A stretch of DNA of 64,000 nt from Persicaria tinctoria (GCA_037127255.1 JBANSL010000002.1:93774519-93838518), one strand, 5' to 3'; shown: positions 47,688 through 58,927, numbered from the stretch's first letter. Numbers and translations are program-made. Notes: generated by a model from the letters alone, not told the origin.

Positions 47688-48341
47688 CAGAGGCGGATCC
47701 TCTTTAGGGCCAGGGGTGGCAGTCGCGCCTCCAACCGAAAATAAAATTTAACATACATATTCCTCTTGCTGATAGCTTCGATTTGATATATTATAAGCTC
47801 AGATCTGATATCTGAGCAAAAAGTGATAAGCATTTCAATTTTCAGCACTGAACATATATAAATTAATTATTTTCTACATCATTTATCAAGCTGATATACT
47901 TTTATCGTAATTATCATATGCTAAACTTCATATCTTAATAATATAATTATATCTGAGAACATCAAATTAGGAGATTTATGTTTTCATTCTAGCTACAAAT
48001 TCATAATATTGATGATTTTTCGGAAAAGAAAAAATTACTCCCTCCGTTCGGCAAAACTTGTCGTTTTAGAGTTTTGTTTTTGTTCGGAAAAACTTGTCAT
48101 TTTAGGTATTTTTTCTTTTACTTTACTAAAATGCCCTTGATTTGATTGATGTGTTGTGAGTTGTAGTTTTTGATAAAGTAAAAAGTAGAGTAATAATTGA
48201 GGGTAAATTAGTAAAAAAGAAATGTAATTATTAGTTTTATTAAAAGTTGTGTGAAGAGTTAAAATGACAAGTTTTGCCGAACGGATGGAGTAGGGTTTAA
48301 TTTTCCGCCCCCTCATTCAATAATTTCAGGATCTGCCACTG
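47688..48341. mobile_element. Small hAT-type element with a nested Stowaway
   Basis: Ends CAGAGGCGGATCCT and, complemented, CAGTGGCAGATCCTG. The 8-bp flanks TTCATGGG (47680-47687) and TTCATGGA (48342-48349) match at 7 of 8 positions, as for hAT insertions. No transposase is present. The Stowaway at 48038-48290 lies within it and so inserted later. Confidence 0.7.
48038..48290. mobile_element. Stowaway MITE nested in a hAT MITE
   Basis: 253 bp with CTCCCTCCGTTCGGCAAAAC at one end and its near complement at the other. TA duplications flank it at 48036-48037 and 48291-48292. It is the same family as the MITE at 29388-29624 at the ends, with a different interior. Confidence 0.9.
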
Positions 48342-48421
48342 TTCATGGAGGAATTTTCCCTTCACGTTCACTTAATTGTTAGTAGACTGGCCCAAGTCCA
48401 ACCTAACCACCCACAACAATG

Positions 48422-48708
48422 GACGATTCAATATTCATTGAGGAATTTTCCCTTCACTTTTTTTTTTGATTAAGAAATAATTCGAGGCCGGACAGGCCCG
48501 AACCTCGAGAGGCCGACAAAATCGATAGACGGCAAGCCGTCTAAACATACAACAAGGCAAAAGAAAATACAACATAGAAACTGAAAAAAAAAAGGTGCAG
48601 TACTAGCAGAGGGAGATACGCAAATGCAGTCGGTAATAAGCAAACAGTGGGAGATACTTTCACCTAATTTTACTTCAGTAATTTGTATGAAAGTGAAACA
48701 GCACATGT
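48422..48708 (-). mobile_element. Possible short retroelement insertion
   Basis: An exact 13-base duplication ACCCACAACAATG (48409-48421 and 48709-48721) encloses 287 bases that include T10 at 48458-48467, as for the tail of a minus-strand LINE or SINE. The T run starts 36 bases inside the left repeat, which is unusual. A further direct repeat (GAGGAATTTTCCCTTCAC near 48347 and 48440) complicates the boundary. Confidence 0.35.
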
Positions 48709-48912
48709 ACCCACAACAATGCATGAGTTATGAACTTATGGTCATGTTTATCAAGCAGCTTTACACCACAAACATATTATAGAGCAATGGTTTCACCAAA
48801 AGAAAATTTACAGACCAATGTGATGATCTATCAGCACTTACTATAGATATGCATTGTGAAAGCATTTACCTGACTGCAGCGTTACATGTAAACGATATGC
48901 AGCACTCTTGTT

Positions 48913-50407
48913 TTAACTGTTCAAAAGAGGGCTTCCTTCCTTTATGAGTGCGAAAATACTGCCACCATCACCCCTAGAGATGCGGAGATCTGCATCAAGG
49001 TACGTAGTTAGAAGCCATGACTCTGCATTGCTATTGGAGATCGAGAACTTCAGTGGTGGCTGGCTAGAGATGGTCTTTGCAACCGATGATGCTGTGTCCT
49101 GGATGGACGTAAGAAGCCCCCTCAATGGTGTGAGATCGATCTGTTGCCCCAGAAACTCCACGCTCTCTGGCAGCACTATCGAATCTGTCAACTGTGGTGT
49201 ACCGATAACACCTTCCAAAAACTTGATCTGCATAGGCATGATTAATCTTCAAAGACCATTTTTTTTCAAGCTATAAAGGGAACACACTGTTGTTATCTAG
49301 TGTGGTTTTGCAAGCTATAAAGGGAACAATGGAGGGTTCGTAAGCAACAAAACCCTAGAACGATAGGTCTGGAATATCCACCAACGAGCCCATCATTTGA
49401 ATCTAGCCAAGATGTTCAACTCATGCCTCACACTAAACAAACTAGCAAGTTAGTATTACTGATCAAGATGCAGATGAGCTATCTTTACAGAAACTACTCC
49501 TTGGATATATGATGAGTTATCTTTACAGATGTTTTCTGCAAGTTAGATTCATGAGAATCAGAAATTAGAGCAAACCTGGACACGCTTGGGACTGCGGACT
49601 TCAAAGTTAGCATTGGTGGTGATTGAAGTGGTAGCCAAAGGTCCAGAAAACAGTACAGAGTTCTGGACAGTCAAATTCTCAGAATCAATGGTCTGTGATA
49701 TCTCTTCAATCTTCACCAGTGGAATCGTTCCTCTACTCAACAAGGGGAAGAGACCAGAAAATGATGTGTATCTGCAATACATGAGTACATGACCAAGTTT
49801 ATTCCACCAATTGGGGCTGATCTATTCGGTTTTCCCCAAATTTCAATCTGAGATTTGGTTAGGGTTAGGTTCAAATTAAAGTAACTTCGATTTATAGGAA
49901 AGAGCGAATTGAAGATCACCAGAAAGAGAAGAGGAAATCTTACGCCAAAATCCATTTGCCATTGAGAAGAGGAAGGGCCTCGGTCGGCGCCGGCGTGGGG
50001 TTCTTGGCTTCGAGCTGAGTTATGAGTTCAACGATCTCAGCCCTAGTCTCGCTACTGACCCTAAGCCCTCTATCAGTTCCGTAAAACGAATCAACAAGCG
50101 CCTTCTTCAGCCGATCTGTCTCGGTTATCTCGGGCGGGGGTTCCGCCACGGCAACCGCCGGGCCTCCTCTACTGGCGGGAGGCTCCGGCCCCCACTCATC
50201 ATCGTTGACGGTAGCTAGAACCTTGACCTCTGACCTCCTCCGTGTCCCTAGCCTTGACCCTGCCGGTTTGCCGACCAATCCCCTGGGAGCAGCTCCGTGT
50301 GACAAAATCGGTGAGCACAGAGAGGGTTTAGGAGGTAACTGAGCGGAACGCGGGGCGAATTCACGGGTTGGACATGGTAAATTGGAGAATTGGAACACCA
50401 ACGCCAT
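48913..50407 (-). CDS. Fibrillin / plastid-lipid-associated protein (FBN1/2 type)
   Basis: Three exons, 49944-50407, 49576-49771 and 48913-49227, coding for 324 residues. The start is the ATG at 50405-50407. The first 60 or so residues ([20 protein letters not shown]...) are Ser/Arg/Pro-rich and acid-poor, as in a chloroplast transit peptide. The PAP/fibrillin domain begins at [17 protein letters not shown] and shows [46 protein letters not shown] and the C-terminal [20 protein letters not shown]. Fibrillins coat plastoglobules and chromoplast carotenoid fibrils and support stress tolerance. Exon phases agree and there are no stops, so the gene looks intact. Assignment to the FBN1/FBN2 (CHRC/PAP) group is from remembered family sequence. 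Confidence 0.93.
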
Positions 50408-50643
50408 TGATTTGACCTCGAAAGAGATGAACAGAGGAGAAACGGGTGGGAATTCGGACAATGCCGTGTGTGGGGGAACTGGGAAAGACGGTTGGAAGGC
50501 TCAACACTTCATAGTTCATGCCCAAATGTATGAGGGGTAATATCGGCATTTCACTCCAATAGCCTTGTTGTTAGCGTTACGCAGTATCTCACGGAAAGAA
50601 ACGTGTTACACTAAAGTACATGTATAAGTCGGGACCATTGTAT
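50408..50643. other. Fibrillin upstream region and a possible Copia LTR start
   Basis: Short promoter space of the fibrillin gene. From 50604 (TGTTACACTAAAG) to 50643 the sequence may be the beginning of a Copia LTR whose remainder lies at 60181-60303, the hAT-like element having inserted between. This is an inference from the LTR-like TG start and from the continuation CTATAAATA beyond the hAT. Confidence 0.35.
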
Positions 50644-51724
50644 CTAGAGCTGACAATTCGGGTCATCCGGTCGGGTTCGGGTCGGGCACTGATGAGTCGG
50701 GTCAATTCAGGTCAAAATTTCGGTGTCGGTCTTAGTCAGTCGGATTCGGTCAAAATGAAATTCAGATTAGTCGGGTTTCGGTCAGAATCGGATTGGACCC
50801 ATTCGGGTTTTCGGTCAGAATCGGGTCGGTCTCATTCGGGTTTCGGGTCGGTCTCATTTAGGTTTCAAGTAGAACCGGGTGAGGTCTACATTTGTTTTAA
50901 ACTTTTAATCGTTTGCATTGAATTTGTTAAATCATGTTCGTTCGGGACTTTCGGGTAATCAATTTTATTAAATCAAACATGTAAATCATGTTATTTATGT
51001 ATTTTAAAAAGTATTTTAGTAAAATTAAATATGATTCAATATATAATCAACTCATTGGCTCGTAAGCTCCAATGTTGTTAAAAACTCGATTCGATCCTAC
51101 GATTCCGACGATCCTACGATCTAAAAATGGAAAAATGATCCCGATCTTTTTTTTTTTGCGATTATAACGATCCTATAAAATGTCTATTATAAGAAATTTC
51201 TAATATTTATCCTTTATATCTAAGAAATTTATAATATATTTATTTAATTTATATTATATTTAGTTTATTTTTCAAATTTTACAATCTTTATGGATATTTT
51301 TTATGATTTAACATAATATTTATGTAATAATAAACATATTTAACTTCATTGAAATTTGGCAATATACTTTCCCTATCTAAAATATAATTCACGTTATTAT
51401 ATTGTATTTCTGTCTTTCAAAAAGTAGTTTTCAAAATAAATTTCACTACGTATATGATTCAATCTTATAATATCCTCATTGTACTCATCTTTTATCAAAA
51501 TCATACTTGATTCAAGTTATTTGTGTATTTCAAAAAGGGGGTTTTGCAAAATAGCCACGAAAATGGGCGAATTTTGCGAAATAGCCGCATTTTGGGACAA
51601 TTTTGTGATATGTCCCCAATCTAAACCCTTTTCTCTCTCCCATCCTCATTCTATCCTCTCTCTCCCCGGACCTCTCTCGCTCTCTCGATCTCTTCTCCCC
51701 TCATGCCAGATCTGTTGTATTGCC

Positions 51725-52021
51725 ATGGATTCGACGGCCTCCGACGACGATGTTGCTGGACGACGACGACGTTTCTCCAGCGCCGAAGGCGATGCCGAGC
51801 GAGCGCCGGATGCGGCGGACGATGAAGAAGGAGATAGAGGATCATGGATTCGACGGCCTCCGACGGCGATGTTGCTGGACGACGACGACGTTTCTCCAGC
51901 GCCGAAGGCGGTGGCGAGCGAGCGCCGGATGCGGCGGACGATGAAGAAGGAGATAGAGGATCTAAGAAGGAAATTGCTTCCTAGAGCGAATCAGCCAACT
52001 TGCAGCAGGGAGGAGTTGATG
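51725..52021 (+). repeat. 119-bp tandem duplication within a small open frame
   Basis: A unit starting ATGGATTCGACGGCCTCCGA occurs at 51725 and again at 51844, nearly identical. Because 119 is not a multiple of 3 the second copy is read in a different frame. One frame gives LLDDDDVSPAPKA and MRRTMKKEIEDLRRKLLPRA, looking like a short coiled-coil exon ending near 52021 at a possible GTAGGT donor. The source gene is not recognised. Confidence 0.6.
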
Positions 52022-52751
52022 TAGGTTAATCATTCTCTCTCCTAACTTTTTTGCTAGTTCAATCCTGTTTTCCTTATCAATCGATCGAAGATCGATTGAT
52101 AAGGAACTCAATTTTGTTTGTGATGGTTGCAATAGCTGAACGAAATATGAAATCTTGTCCTTCAAATTAGGGTTGATTGATGACCTTTTGCTTTGCTGAA
52201 ATCAGTTGAACATTTTGTGCTGCGTTGCTGAAATCTGTTGAACGAAATACAGTGTTTTTGCTGTGCAATGGCAGCTTAATCTTGTTAATAAAAATAAGAT
52301 AGGGATAGCTCTCTATAGTCAAAAGTCCAAAATGTGTTAAGGTTTGGCTTGTTCTTAATGTCTCGAATCCAGTATGTTTAAGTGCATCAGTGCAATGGAA
52401 TCATAGAAAATTTGCGCCTTCGGCGCAAATTTTCTTCGATTTTTGAAGTGTCAGAGTCGATTTTGAAGTCTCAAAGTGTTTTTGTTTATGTTTCTTTGTC
52501 AAATTGCGCTGTGAAGGCTTTGAAATTGAGCATACATGTTACAGATTTTGGTCTTAAATTGGGATGTTTGATTCACTCAATCGAATCAATTATTTACTTT
52601 GTTGCGTATTTAAGCTCTACTGCTCTAGTCTGTTGTTGAAGTTGGAATTTTTTGGGGTATTATTATATTCACCTCAGAAGTTATTAATGTAAATAGTTCA
52701 TTTTTGTTTGATTATGGTGACAACTGACCTCTTCAAATGATATTTTTGAAG

Positions 52752-52826
52752 ATTGTCCGAAGATATTGGGAGAGAAATGATATCAAAGCAGTGATAGGTG
52801 CAATAGAGAAAATGGGTGATCACGGT
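52752..52826 (+). pseudogene. Katanin p80 (con80 domain) exon fragment
   Basis: Between an AG acceptor and a GTAAGT donor, 75 bases read IVRRYWERNDIKAVIGAIEK and MGDHG. This closely matches my recollection of the C-terminal con80 domain of plant katanin p80 (WD40 subunit of the microtubule-severing enzyme). A degraded stretch at about 52948-53010 (LADIVLLAERVECLL) may be the next exon. The rest of the gene is absent, so this is a captured fragment. Confidence 0.7.
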
Positions 52827-53284
52827 GTAAGTATATTTTCTTAGATATTCTTGAGGGTTTACTTTTCTTAATCAGTCTTTTAGTGTGCTTATCAAATCCA
52901 AAATTTGGCACATTGTCTTCAGCTTCTCTTTACGTGCCTATAGGTCTTGCAGATATAGTCTTGTTAGCAGAAAGAGTTGAATGTCTTCTTTCTATGCGCG
53001 AGGTTCAAAATAATACTAACGCTTGTACCACATCGAAGCCTGTTAACTTGTTTATTACTTTATTTGACGAGGATTTTGAATGAATGAGCTCACTGAAAAG
53101 GTTCTCTAGTTAAGGTTTTCAAGATCTTGGTTCATGAAATATGAATCTGAGTGGAGTTTAGAACATGATTCTTCTTCTTACTTGCTTGTGGAATTGTGGA
53201 GTTGAACAATAGCATTCCATTATTCTACATTAAATCTGGCATCAGACAATATTTTGTTTCTGAATTTTATTTCCTTTGTTGCAG

Positions 53285-53915
53285 CAAATAAAGCTGTTGA
53301 AGTGAATGAAATGTGGCGGGTTCGTCAAAAAGAGAGAGAACTGGCTAATAGGAGTGAAGGCAGGTCAAGAGATGGCAATGATCATGCTAGCAGGAGGCAT
53401 GGTGACAATACGGGCTCTTCTTTGACTAAAAGCCACAGTCACTACCCCACCAACCGACATAGTGAGCCTCCCTCATTGAGCAGAAACACAATTGATGATC
53501 GCTATATACCAGATGATGGACTGAAGGATGACGAGGTTGAGGAATTTCTTCGCTCCAGGTCTGGTTTCAAAACTAGCATCTCTCTCTCTTCCCCTCTAAG
53601 TGTACATCAGTAATCTTGGGCATTCATTCCCATGTAATGGATCTAAATGGCTAAATGATTTGCAGGGTGAAGCGTGGAAGAGGTTCCATAGGTTCACGAA
53701 TGGATGAAACTGGTGCATTTCTTTCCCAATCATCTGACCCCCACAATGATCGGCTGGGAACCTCTGATCCTGCAAGGGAAGAAAGATGGAGCTGTGTAAG
53801 TATTGGCCCAGAAAGGCCCCCATGGAAACCTAGAGATTCATCTGAAGATGATGAGAGTGAAGACGATCATGACAGACGGAAGAAGTCAAAGAAGATGAGC
53901 TCCCTGGTAGTTTGA
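53285..53915 (+). pseudogene. Exon fragments of an unidentified plant gene
   Basis: Two apparent exons, 53285-53558 and 53666-53915, join in frame through a 107-base GT-AG intron. The product is very hydrophilic: EMWRVRQKERELANRSEGRS, RYIPDDGLKDDEVEEFLRSR, then VKRGRGSIGSRMDETGAFL, and an acidic-basic tail SSEDDESEDDHDRRKKSKKM, ending in a stop at 53913-53915. It looks like the C-terminal part of a nuclear or RNA-associated protein, but I do not recognise it. The open frame and good splice sites suggest recent capture. Confidence 0.5.
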
Positions 53916-54015
53916 TTTGATTTTTGTGTACAAAGAATTAAGATGAGTAAAAAGCAAGAGCCGAAACAGATCATTTTTCTTGTGCTGACAAGAACTCCCT
54001 GGCATGTTATCACAG

Positions 54016-54172
54016 GCTGTTGGGGATGATGAGGAGTGTATCAAAGTTCCCGACGTACAGGAGGAAGTATAAGGTTATAGTCAAGGCGTTGGTGTCGCAC
54101 TATCGCGAGAAGGAGGGCTCAGGCAAATTTGAGTCTGTTAGATCCATTGTTGATTCCATTGAACCTGTATAG
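54016..54172 (+). pseudogene. Short C-terminal exon-like fragment
   Basis: After an AG acceptor (CACAG) a 52-codon frame reads LLGMMRSVSKFPTYRRKYKV, IVKALVSHYREKEGSGKFES and VRSIVDSIEPV before a TAG at 54170-54172. It could be the end of the gene at 53285-53915 or a separate captured exon. Function not recognised. Confidence 0.35.
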
Positions 54173-54475
54173 AGTAGCTAGCTAGCAGATTTGCAGGATT
54201 TGGTTCTTGTTGTTGTTGTTGTTGTTTGTAAAAAGAGAGAAACCAAAAAAAAGGAGGAAAAACCTGATTATGTCAAAAGAAAAGCAGTAGAAATTAAAAA
54301 ATGCTTGTAAGTTTTGTGGTGGTGAGGAATCATAACCTGTAATTACACCTTGGTTTGGTAGTTGTAATTAATTCATAGATTTGGATGATTTTTGTAATTA
54401 CTAATTTACAGTTTTGGATAGTTGAAAAATTAAAATCATGCATCAGTGTTAAGCATCTTATTCCAAAATGCTTAC

Positions 54476-55655
54476 AACAGAGTCGTGCAACTCTTAAAAG
54501 AGAGTCGTGCAAATCTTACAACAGAGTCGTGCAAATCTTACAACAGAGTCGTGCAACTCTTACAACAGAGTCGTGCAACTCTTAAAACAGAGTCGTGCAA
54601 CTCTTAAAACAACGTCGTACAACTCTAAAATTTCATAGTGTTATTCATGAAATTTATAGTTCTATTCATACAAACTAAAATCTAATTTGATTCTTCTTAA
54701 ACTAAAAATCTAATTTGGGCAGATTATAATATTATTCTTGCACTTTTTAATCTAATTTAATCTAATTTGGTTCTTAAACTGTATTTTAAACTCTTAAAAC
54801 AGAGTCGTGCAACTCTTAATACAGAGTCGTGCAACTCTTACAACAGAGTCGTGCTACTCTTAATACAGAGTCGTGCAACTCTTACAAGAGAGTCTTGCAA
54901 CTCTTAAAACAAGAGTCGTGCAACTCTTACAAGAGAGTCGTGCAACTCTTAAAACAAGAGTCGTGCAACTCTTACAAGAGAGTCGTGCAACTCTTAAAAC
55001 AGAGTCGTGCAACTCTTACAAGAGAGCCGTGCAACTCTTAAAACAAGAGTCGTGCAACTCTTACAACAGAGTCGTGCAACTCTTACAACAGCGTCGTGCA
55101 ACTCTAAAATTTAATAGTGTTATTCATGAAATTTATAGTTTTATTCATACAAACTAAAATCTAATTTGATTCTTCATAAACTAAAAATCTAATTTGGGCA
55201 TATTATAATATTATTCTTGCACTTTTTAATCTAATTTGGTTCTTAAACTGGATTTTAAATTTATAGTGATTCTATCCCGATCATCTCTCCAATCGCATCA
55301 AAACCGTGGATTTCAATGTTTCTTCAATAGAATCATGGAAAATTTGCGCCTTCGGCGCAAGAGTCGTGCAACTCTTACAACAGAGTCGTGCAACTCTTAC
55401 AACAGCGTCGTGCAACTCTAAAATTTAATAGTGTTATTCATGAAATTTATAGTTTTATTCATACAAACTAAAATCTAATTTAATTCTTCATAAACTAAAA
55501 ATCTAATTTGGGCATATTATAATATTATTCTTGCACTTTTTAATCTAATTTGGTTCTTAAACTGGATTTTAAATTTATAGTGATTCTATCCTGATCATCT
55601 CTCCAATCGCATCAAAACCGTGGATTTCAATGTTTCTTCAATAGAATCATGGAAA
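54476..55655. repeat. 22-bp minisatellite and larger direct duplications
   Basis: Many copies of a unit close to GAGTCGTGCAACTCTTACAA (period 22) occur at 54476-54625, 54788-55110 and 55362-55412. They are separated by an AT-rich segment beginning ACTCTAAAATTTAATAG that repeats at about 54623, 55101 and 55415; the last two copies are 314 bases apart. The core GTGCAACTC is related to the GTTGCACAACTC palindromes at 57505-57570. Confidence 0.85.
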
Positions 55656-55995
55656 CACCGCTGACACACCCTTTAATTTCTAAAAAGCTGCTGACACAAC
55701 CCTTAATTACAGTTGCACAACTGCATCTTAAAGTTGCACGACAGCGCCTTAAAGTTGCACGACAGCACAACTTACATTTGCTGCTGCTAAAATCTAGATG
55801 GGGCGTTATCCTTTTTACCATCTGAATCAAAGGTTTGAATACTCTGATGGAGGCAAGGCCAAACCGGAGCAATCTGAACAATGTAAACCTACAAAATTGC
55901 TGCTTTAAAGTTGCACAACTGCACTAAACAATTTTATTTTTGCACATTATACTCTTATTCACAAAGAGAAACATAATAAGAGATACCACATAGAC

Positions 55996-56066
55996 AGCCT
56001 ATGCGGGATTTGAACCCGCATCAATGTGCGTAAGCACATTGCTCTACCATTTTGAGCTAATAGGCT
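55996..56066 (-). tRNA. tRNA-like sequence
   Basis: On the minus strand: acceptor AGCCTAT/ATAGGCT, D arm GCTC/GAGC with box-A-like TAGCTCAAAATGGTAGAGC, and T arm GCGGGTTCAAATCCCGC. The anticodon stem ATGTG/CACAT encloses only six bases (CTTACG), so no standard anticodon can be assigned; a shifted reading would give TAC (Val). At 71 nt it is just short of normal. It is better preserved than its relative at 45017-45086 and could be transcribed by RNA polymerase III, but a working tRNA is doubtful. Confidence 0.5.
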
Positions 56067-56169
56067 TTAGTGCAAAACCTCCAAGGCTAAACGAGGACAA
56101 TGAATCAAATAACTCAATATGAATACGAAATATACAATATGATTTAAGGGAGGAGACATGGCAGATAGG

Positions 56170-56291
56170 ACCTTTTCAGTGCTGCCTTTGCTTGGAGTTG
56201 GTAAGACATCAAAAATAATTATTTCTAAGGGATTTGTATCAAATGGATCTTCTAGGAAGGCCAAGTACCCTGGTTTCAGTACATCCCATAC
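56170..56291 (-). pseudogene. Phospholipase D zeta (PH-domain) exon fragment
   Basis: Starting after a CAG acceptor at 56292-56294, the minus strand reads VWDVLKPGYLAFLEDPFDTN and PLEIIIFDVLP, then diverges. This matches my memory of the PH-domain exon of plant PX-PH phospholipase D (PLD zeta). Neighbouring PLD exons are not present. It lies opposite in strand to the katanin fragment, as expected of independently captured pieces. Confidence 0.65.
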
Positions 56292-56400
56292 CTGTATGAA
56301 GAAAGAAATGTTTCAAAGGCAACTGAGAAGTGATCAACAACACATGAAAAGAAGATTCATTGATAACAAGTTGTAAAGTAATGCCATCAGAATCCGTACC

Positions 56401-56517
56401 TAGAGACCAAAGTTGCTAGCATTACAATTGTGGATTCCTTCTTCGGCAGAAGTTATCCTGATGACAGGCACGACATGGCCAAACGGCTCTTGTCTGAATG
56501 AAAGCCTATTAGCGATT
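56401..56517 (-). pseudogene. NADP-dependent GAPDH (ALDH11-type) exon fragment
   Basis: The minus strand reads QEPFGHVVPVIRITSAEEGI and HNCNASNFGL, a signature of non-phosphorylating glyceraldehyde-3-phosphate dehydrogenase of the aldehyde dehydrogenase superfamily. It ends at a GTACGG donor (56400). The codon before the donor is TAG where the family normally has Gln (CAG), so the piece has decayed. It is a captured fragment with no other exons nearby. Confidence 0.7.
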
Positions 56518-58561
56518 GAGGAAGAATTAGAGATAACTTTCATTCAACTGCTGGGATAGCTTTCATTCAACTATAGACCAACATTTTTCTTTAATAAGAA
56601 TAGCTTTCATGCTAAATTTCCACATAACCAAATTTGGAAGTGCCATCAAAAGGCTTGATTCTAACGGAGGATTCACATATAGCAACAACAGATGGCCAAA
56701 ATAGACAGAGGCAGTGTTCAACAAAGTCAAATATCAAACAAAAAGCAAAACCAAATAGAAAAGCACAGCAAGTGTGAAGGATACAAAAAGCAAAACCAAA
56801 TAGAAAAGCAATAAGACATAGTTTAGATTGGCATAAGCACACATATCAAACAATTGGTGCGCCATCTCTTCATCTCTAATCCACCCAAATCTATCCCCTT
56901 GAGATCAAATTAGACACAATTGCCAATAGTGCAGCAAAGCCAGGCAAGTAACAAGGAAGACACAATTGACAATAATGGAATGACAGCATACGAACAAGGA
57001 AGATATTCAGATCTCTTATTCTACCCTTCAAGTTTGGTCAGAAAAACTACACCAGAATAAGATCAAAGGCATCGAAGGACAACACAAACAGGAATTTTCT
57101 GGTATCCTAAATAACTAATAACGCATCATGTCCAAAGACGAGCACGTATAGAAGAAGGTGAGAAGTAAGGCTCTCAGTCTAAAGTGAAAAATCCATCATG
57201 ACATCTTTAGCAAGTGAATCTATACTAGGTTCAACATGTCATTATATAGATAAATCCAAATTAAGTTCAGATATTCCTTCAAAGTAGTACCATGAACATG
57301 AAAAGCATAAACATTTGGAGGTTATTCAAAGCATAAGAGGGTGTACCAGCTTCATGAGGCACATATTTCTCCTGCCTCTACTGCTGGATATATTCTCGCA
57401 CCTTCCCTTCCAAATTACAAAGAAAGCACAGACAAAGTATAGCTCAATAGCATGCATTGCAAGTGTATGTAACTCAACCTAGGCATCCAATATCACAACT
57501 ATGTCTCAGAGTTGCACAACTCTGAGATGTCTCAGAGTTGCACAACTCCGTCCCAGAGTTGCACAACAATCAACTTCCATACCTCAAGCTGCAGTATATA
57601 GCAAAAGAACACAGCAATCAACTCCAAGAAGAAGCTAAACATATTATAAGCAACAGATTTGAAGAAACCAATGAAAAAGGGGTAAGCAAGAACACAACAA
57701 TCAACTCCATGAGGCACATTTTTCCGATTTATTTGAAGCTCGTTGGATTGGGATTAGATGCGAAATAGATTGAGGTGTAATGATTGGAAATTTAGAACCT
57801 GAAAATTTTCGTATTTGGATGAATCTGAATGATTCAGATGTTCATCTTCCTACTGCATTCAGTTTTCCCTAAACCTTTCAAATATGGCTGTAGTTTTAAT
57901 AGAGTAGCTCTTTATTTAGGAAAAGGCAATTTTGTCACATTTCCCATCAAAATACAAGTAGTCGGTTGTAATTCCCCTGCTGAATCTTGCCCAACACCAC
58001 CAGGGAGCCTAGCTTAATTACAGTTTCAGCAATGAATGAACTATGTCAATTTTCTCTTCCAACAGAATAAAACAAGATGCGTGTTTACTTTCTAAACTAA
58101 AAAGAGAAATAGCAAATGATATGAACTAAGATAGAACCTAAAAGCAGGAAAAACAACATCTGTTGAACTTGACGAAACAGAAAAAGAACAAGGGGATCTA
58201 AACTCAATCTACTCTTATACATAAGGTTTCTTGAACCATCAGGGGCAACACACAACAATTGAAAGCAATCGGACTTGCTAGAAACCACGTCTATAGAAAA
58301 AGTACAGCTCAAGAGAAGGAGAACTAAGCTCAAGAGAGCTCCGCATGTAACCTGAACAATCAGAGCTCATGAGAAGGAGAAACCTGAACAATCAATTGAC
58401 AGAGCAAGCAAATCGAGATCAACAGACCAACACAGAGCAAGCAAATCGAGGGAGCAAGCAAATAGAGATCAACAAAATTGCTGCAGGCCAACACAGAGCA
58501 AGCAAATCGAGATCAACAGACCGAGATTGACAGACGAGAAGGCGATTGCAGGCCACATAAA
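56518..58561. other. Non-coding interior of the composite
   Basis: About 2 kb without a supported gene. It contains three GAGTTGCACAACTC-type palindromes at 57505-57570 and a short frame on the minus strand near 57350-57430 (NLEGKVREYIQQ) that may be another captured piece. Near 58400-58520 a word close to GAGCAAGCAAATCGAGATCAA is repeated. Confidence 0.4.
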
Positions 58562-58927
58562 ATGGTTCTAACTAAGGGAAAAGCAATCAGACTTACAATT
58601 CGAGACACAAGGCAGCAGCAGCAACTAATTAGGGATGTCCATGATCTTGTCCTCGACCGGCTTCGCACAATCAGGAGGTTGATGGAGCAGACGGAGACGA
58701 TGATGGAGCGAGGAGCGAGGAGCTCGGGCCTGGATCGCCACTCTGCGAAGTGTTGCTCCTCTTCAGCGAATACGACTAGGAATGAGGTGCCATGGCCGGC
58801 GACGAGGGGAGCGGCGGCAGGTGGACGGCGGGATGGAGATGGCGAGAGAGTGAGAGAGAGCGATGGAGACGGAGAGAGCGCGCGATGGAGACGGCGAGAG
58901 AGAGGGAGGTTAGAGAGAGAAATCTAA
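58562..58927 (+). other. Small open frame near the right end of the composite
   Basis: 121-codon frame from an ATG, reading MVLTKGKAIRLTIRDTRQQQ then a possible helix (VHDLVLDRLRTIRRLMEQTE) and an Arg/Gly/Glu-rich tail from GA-rich sequence. No family recognised. It sits at the same relative place as the 51725 frame on the left, next to a C/T- or G/A-rich tract, so it may be part of the element's terminal region. Confidence 0.3.

Noticed and set aside
52409..52435. Hairpin around GCGCCTTCGGCGC as a Helitron 3' terminus
   Set aside because: No CTRR end follows at the expected distance and no TC start was identified, so the Helitron assignment is not supported.
54476..55412. Regular 22-bp repeats that at first sight resemble a CRISPR array
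   Set aside because: The units are in tandem without unique spacers, and the sequence is a plant nuclear genome. It is a minisatellite.
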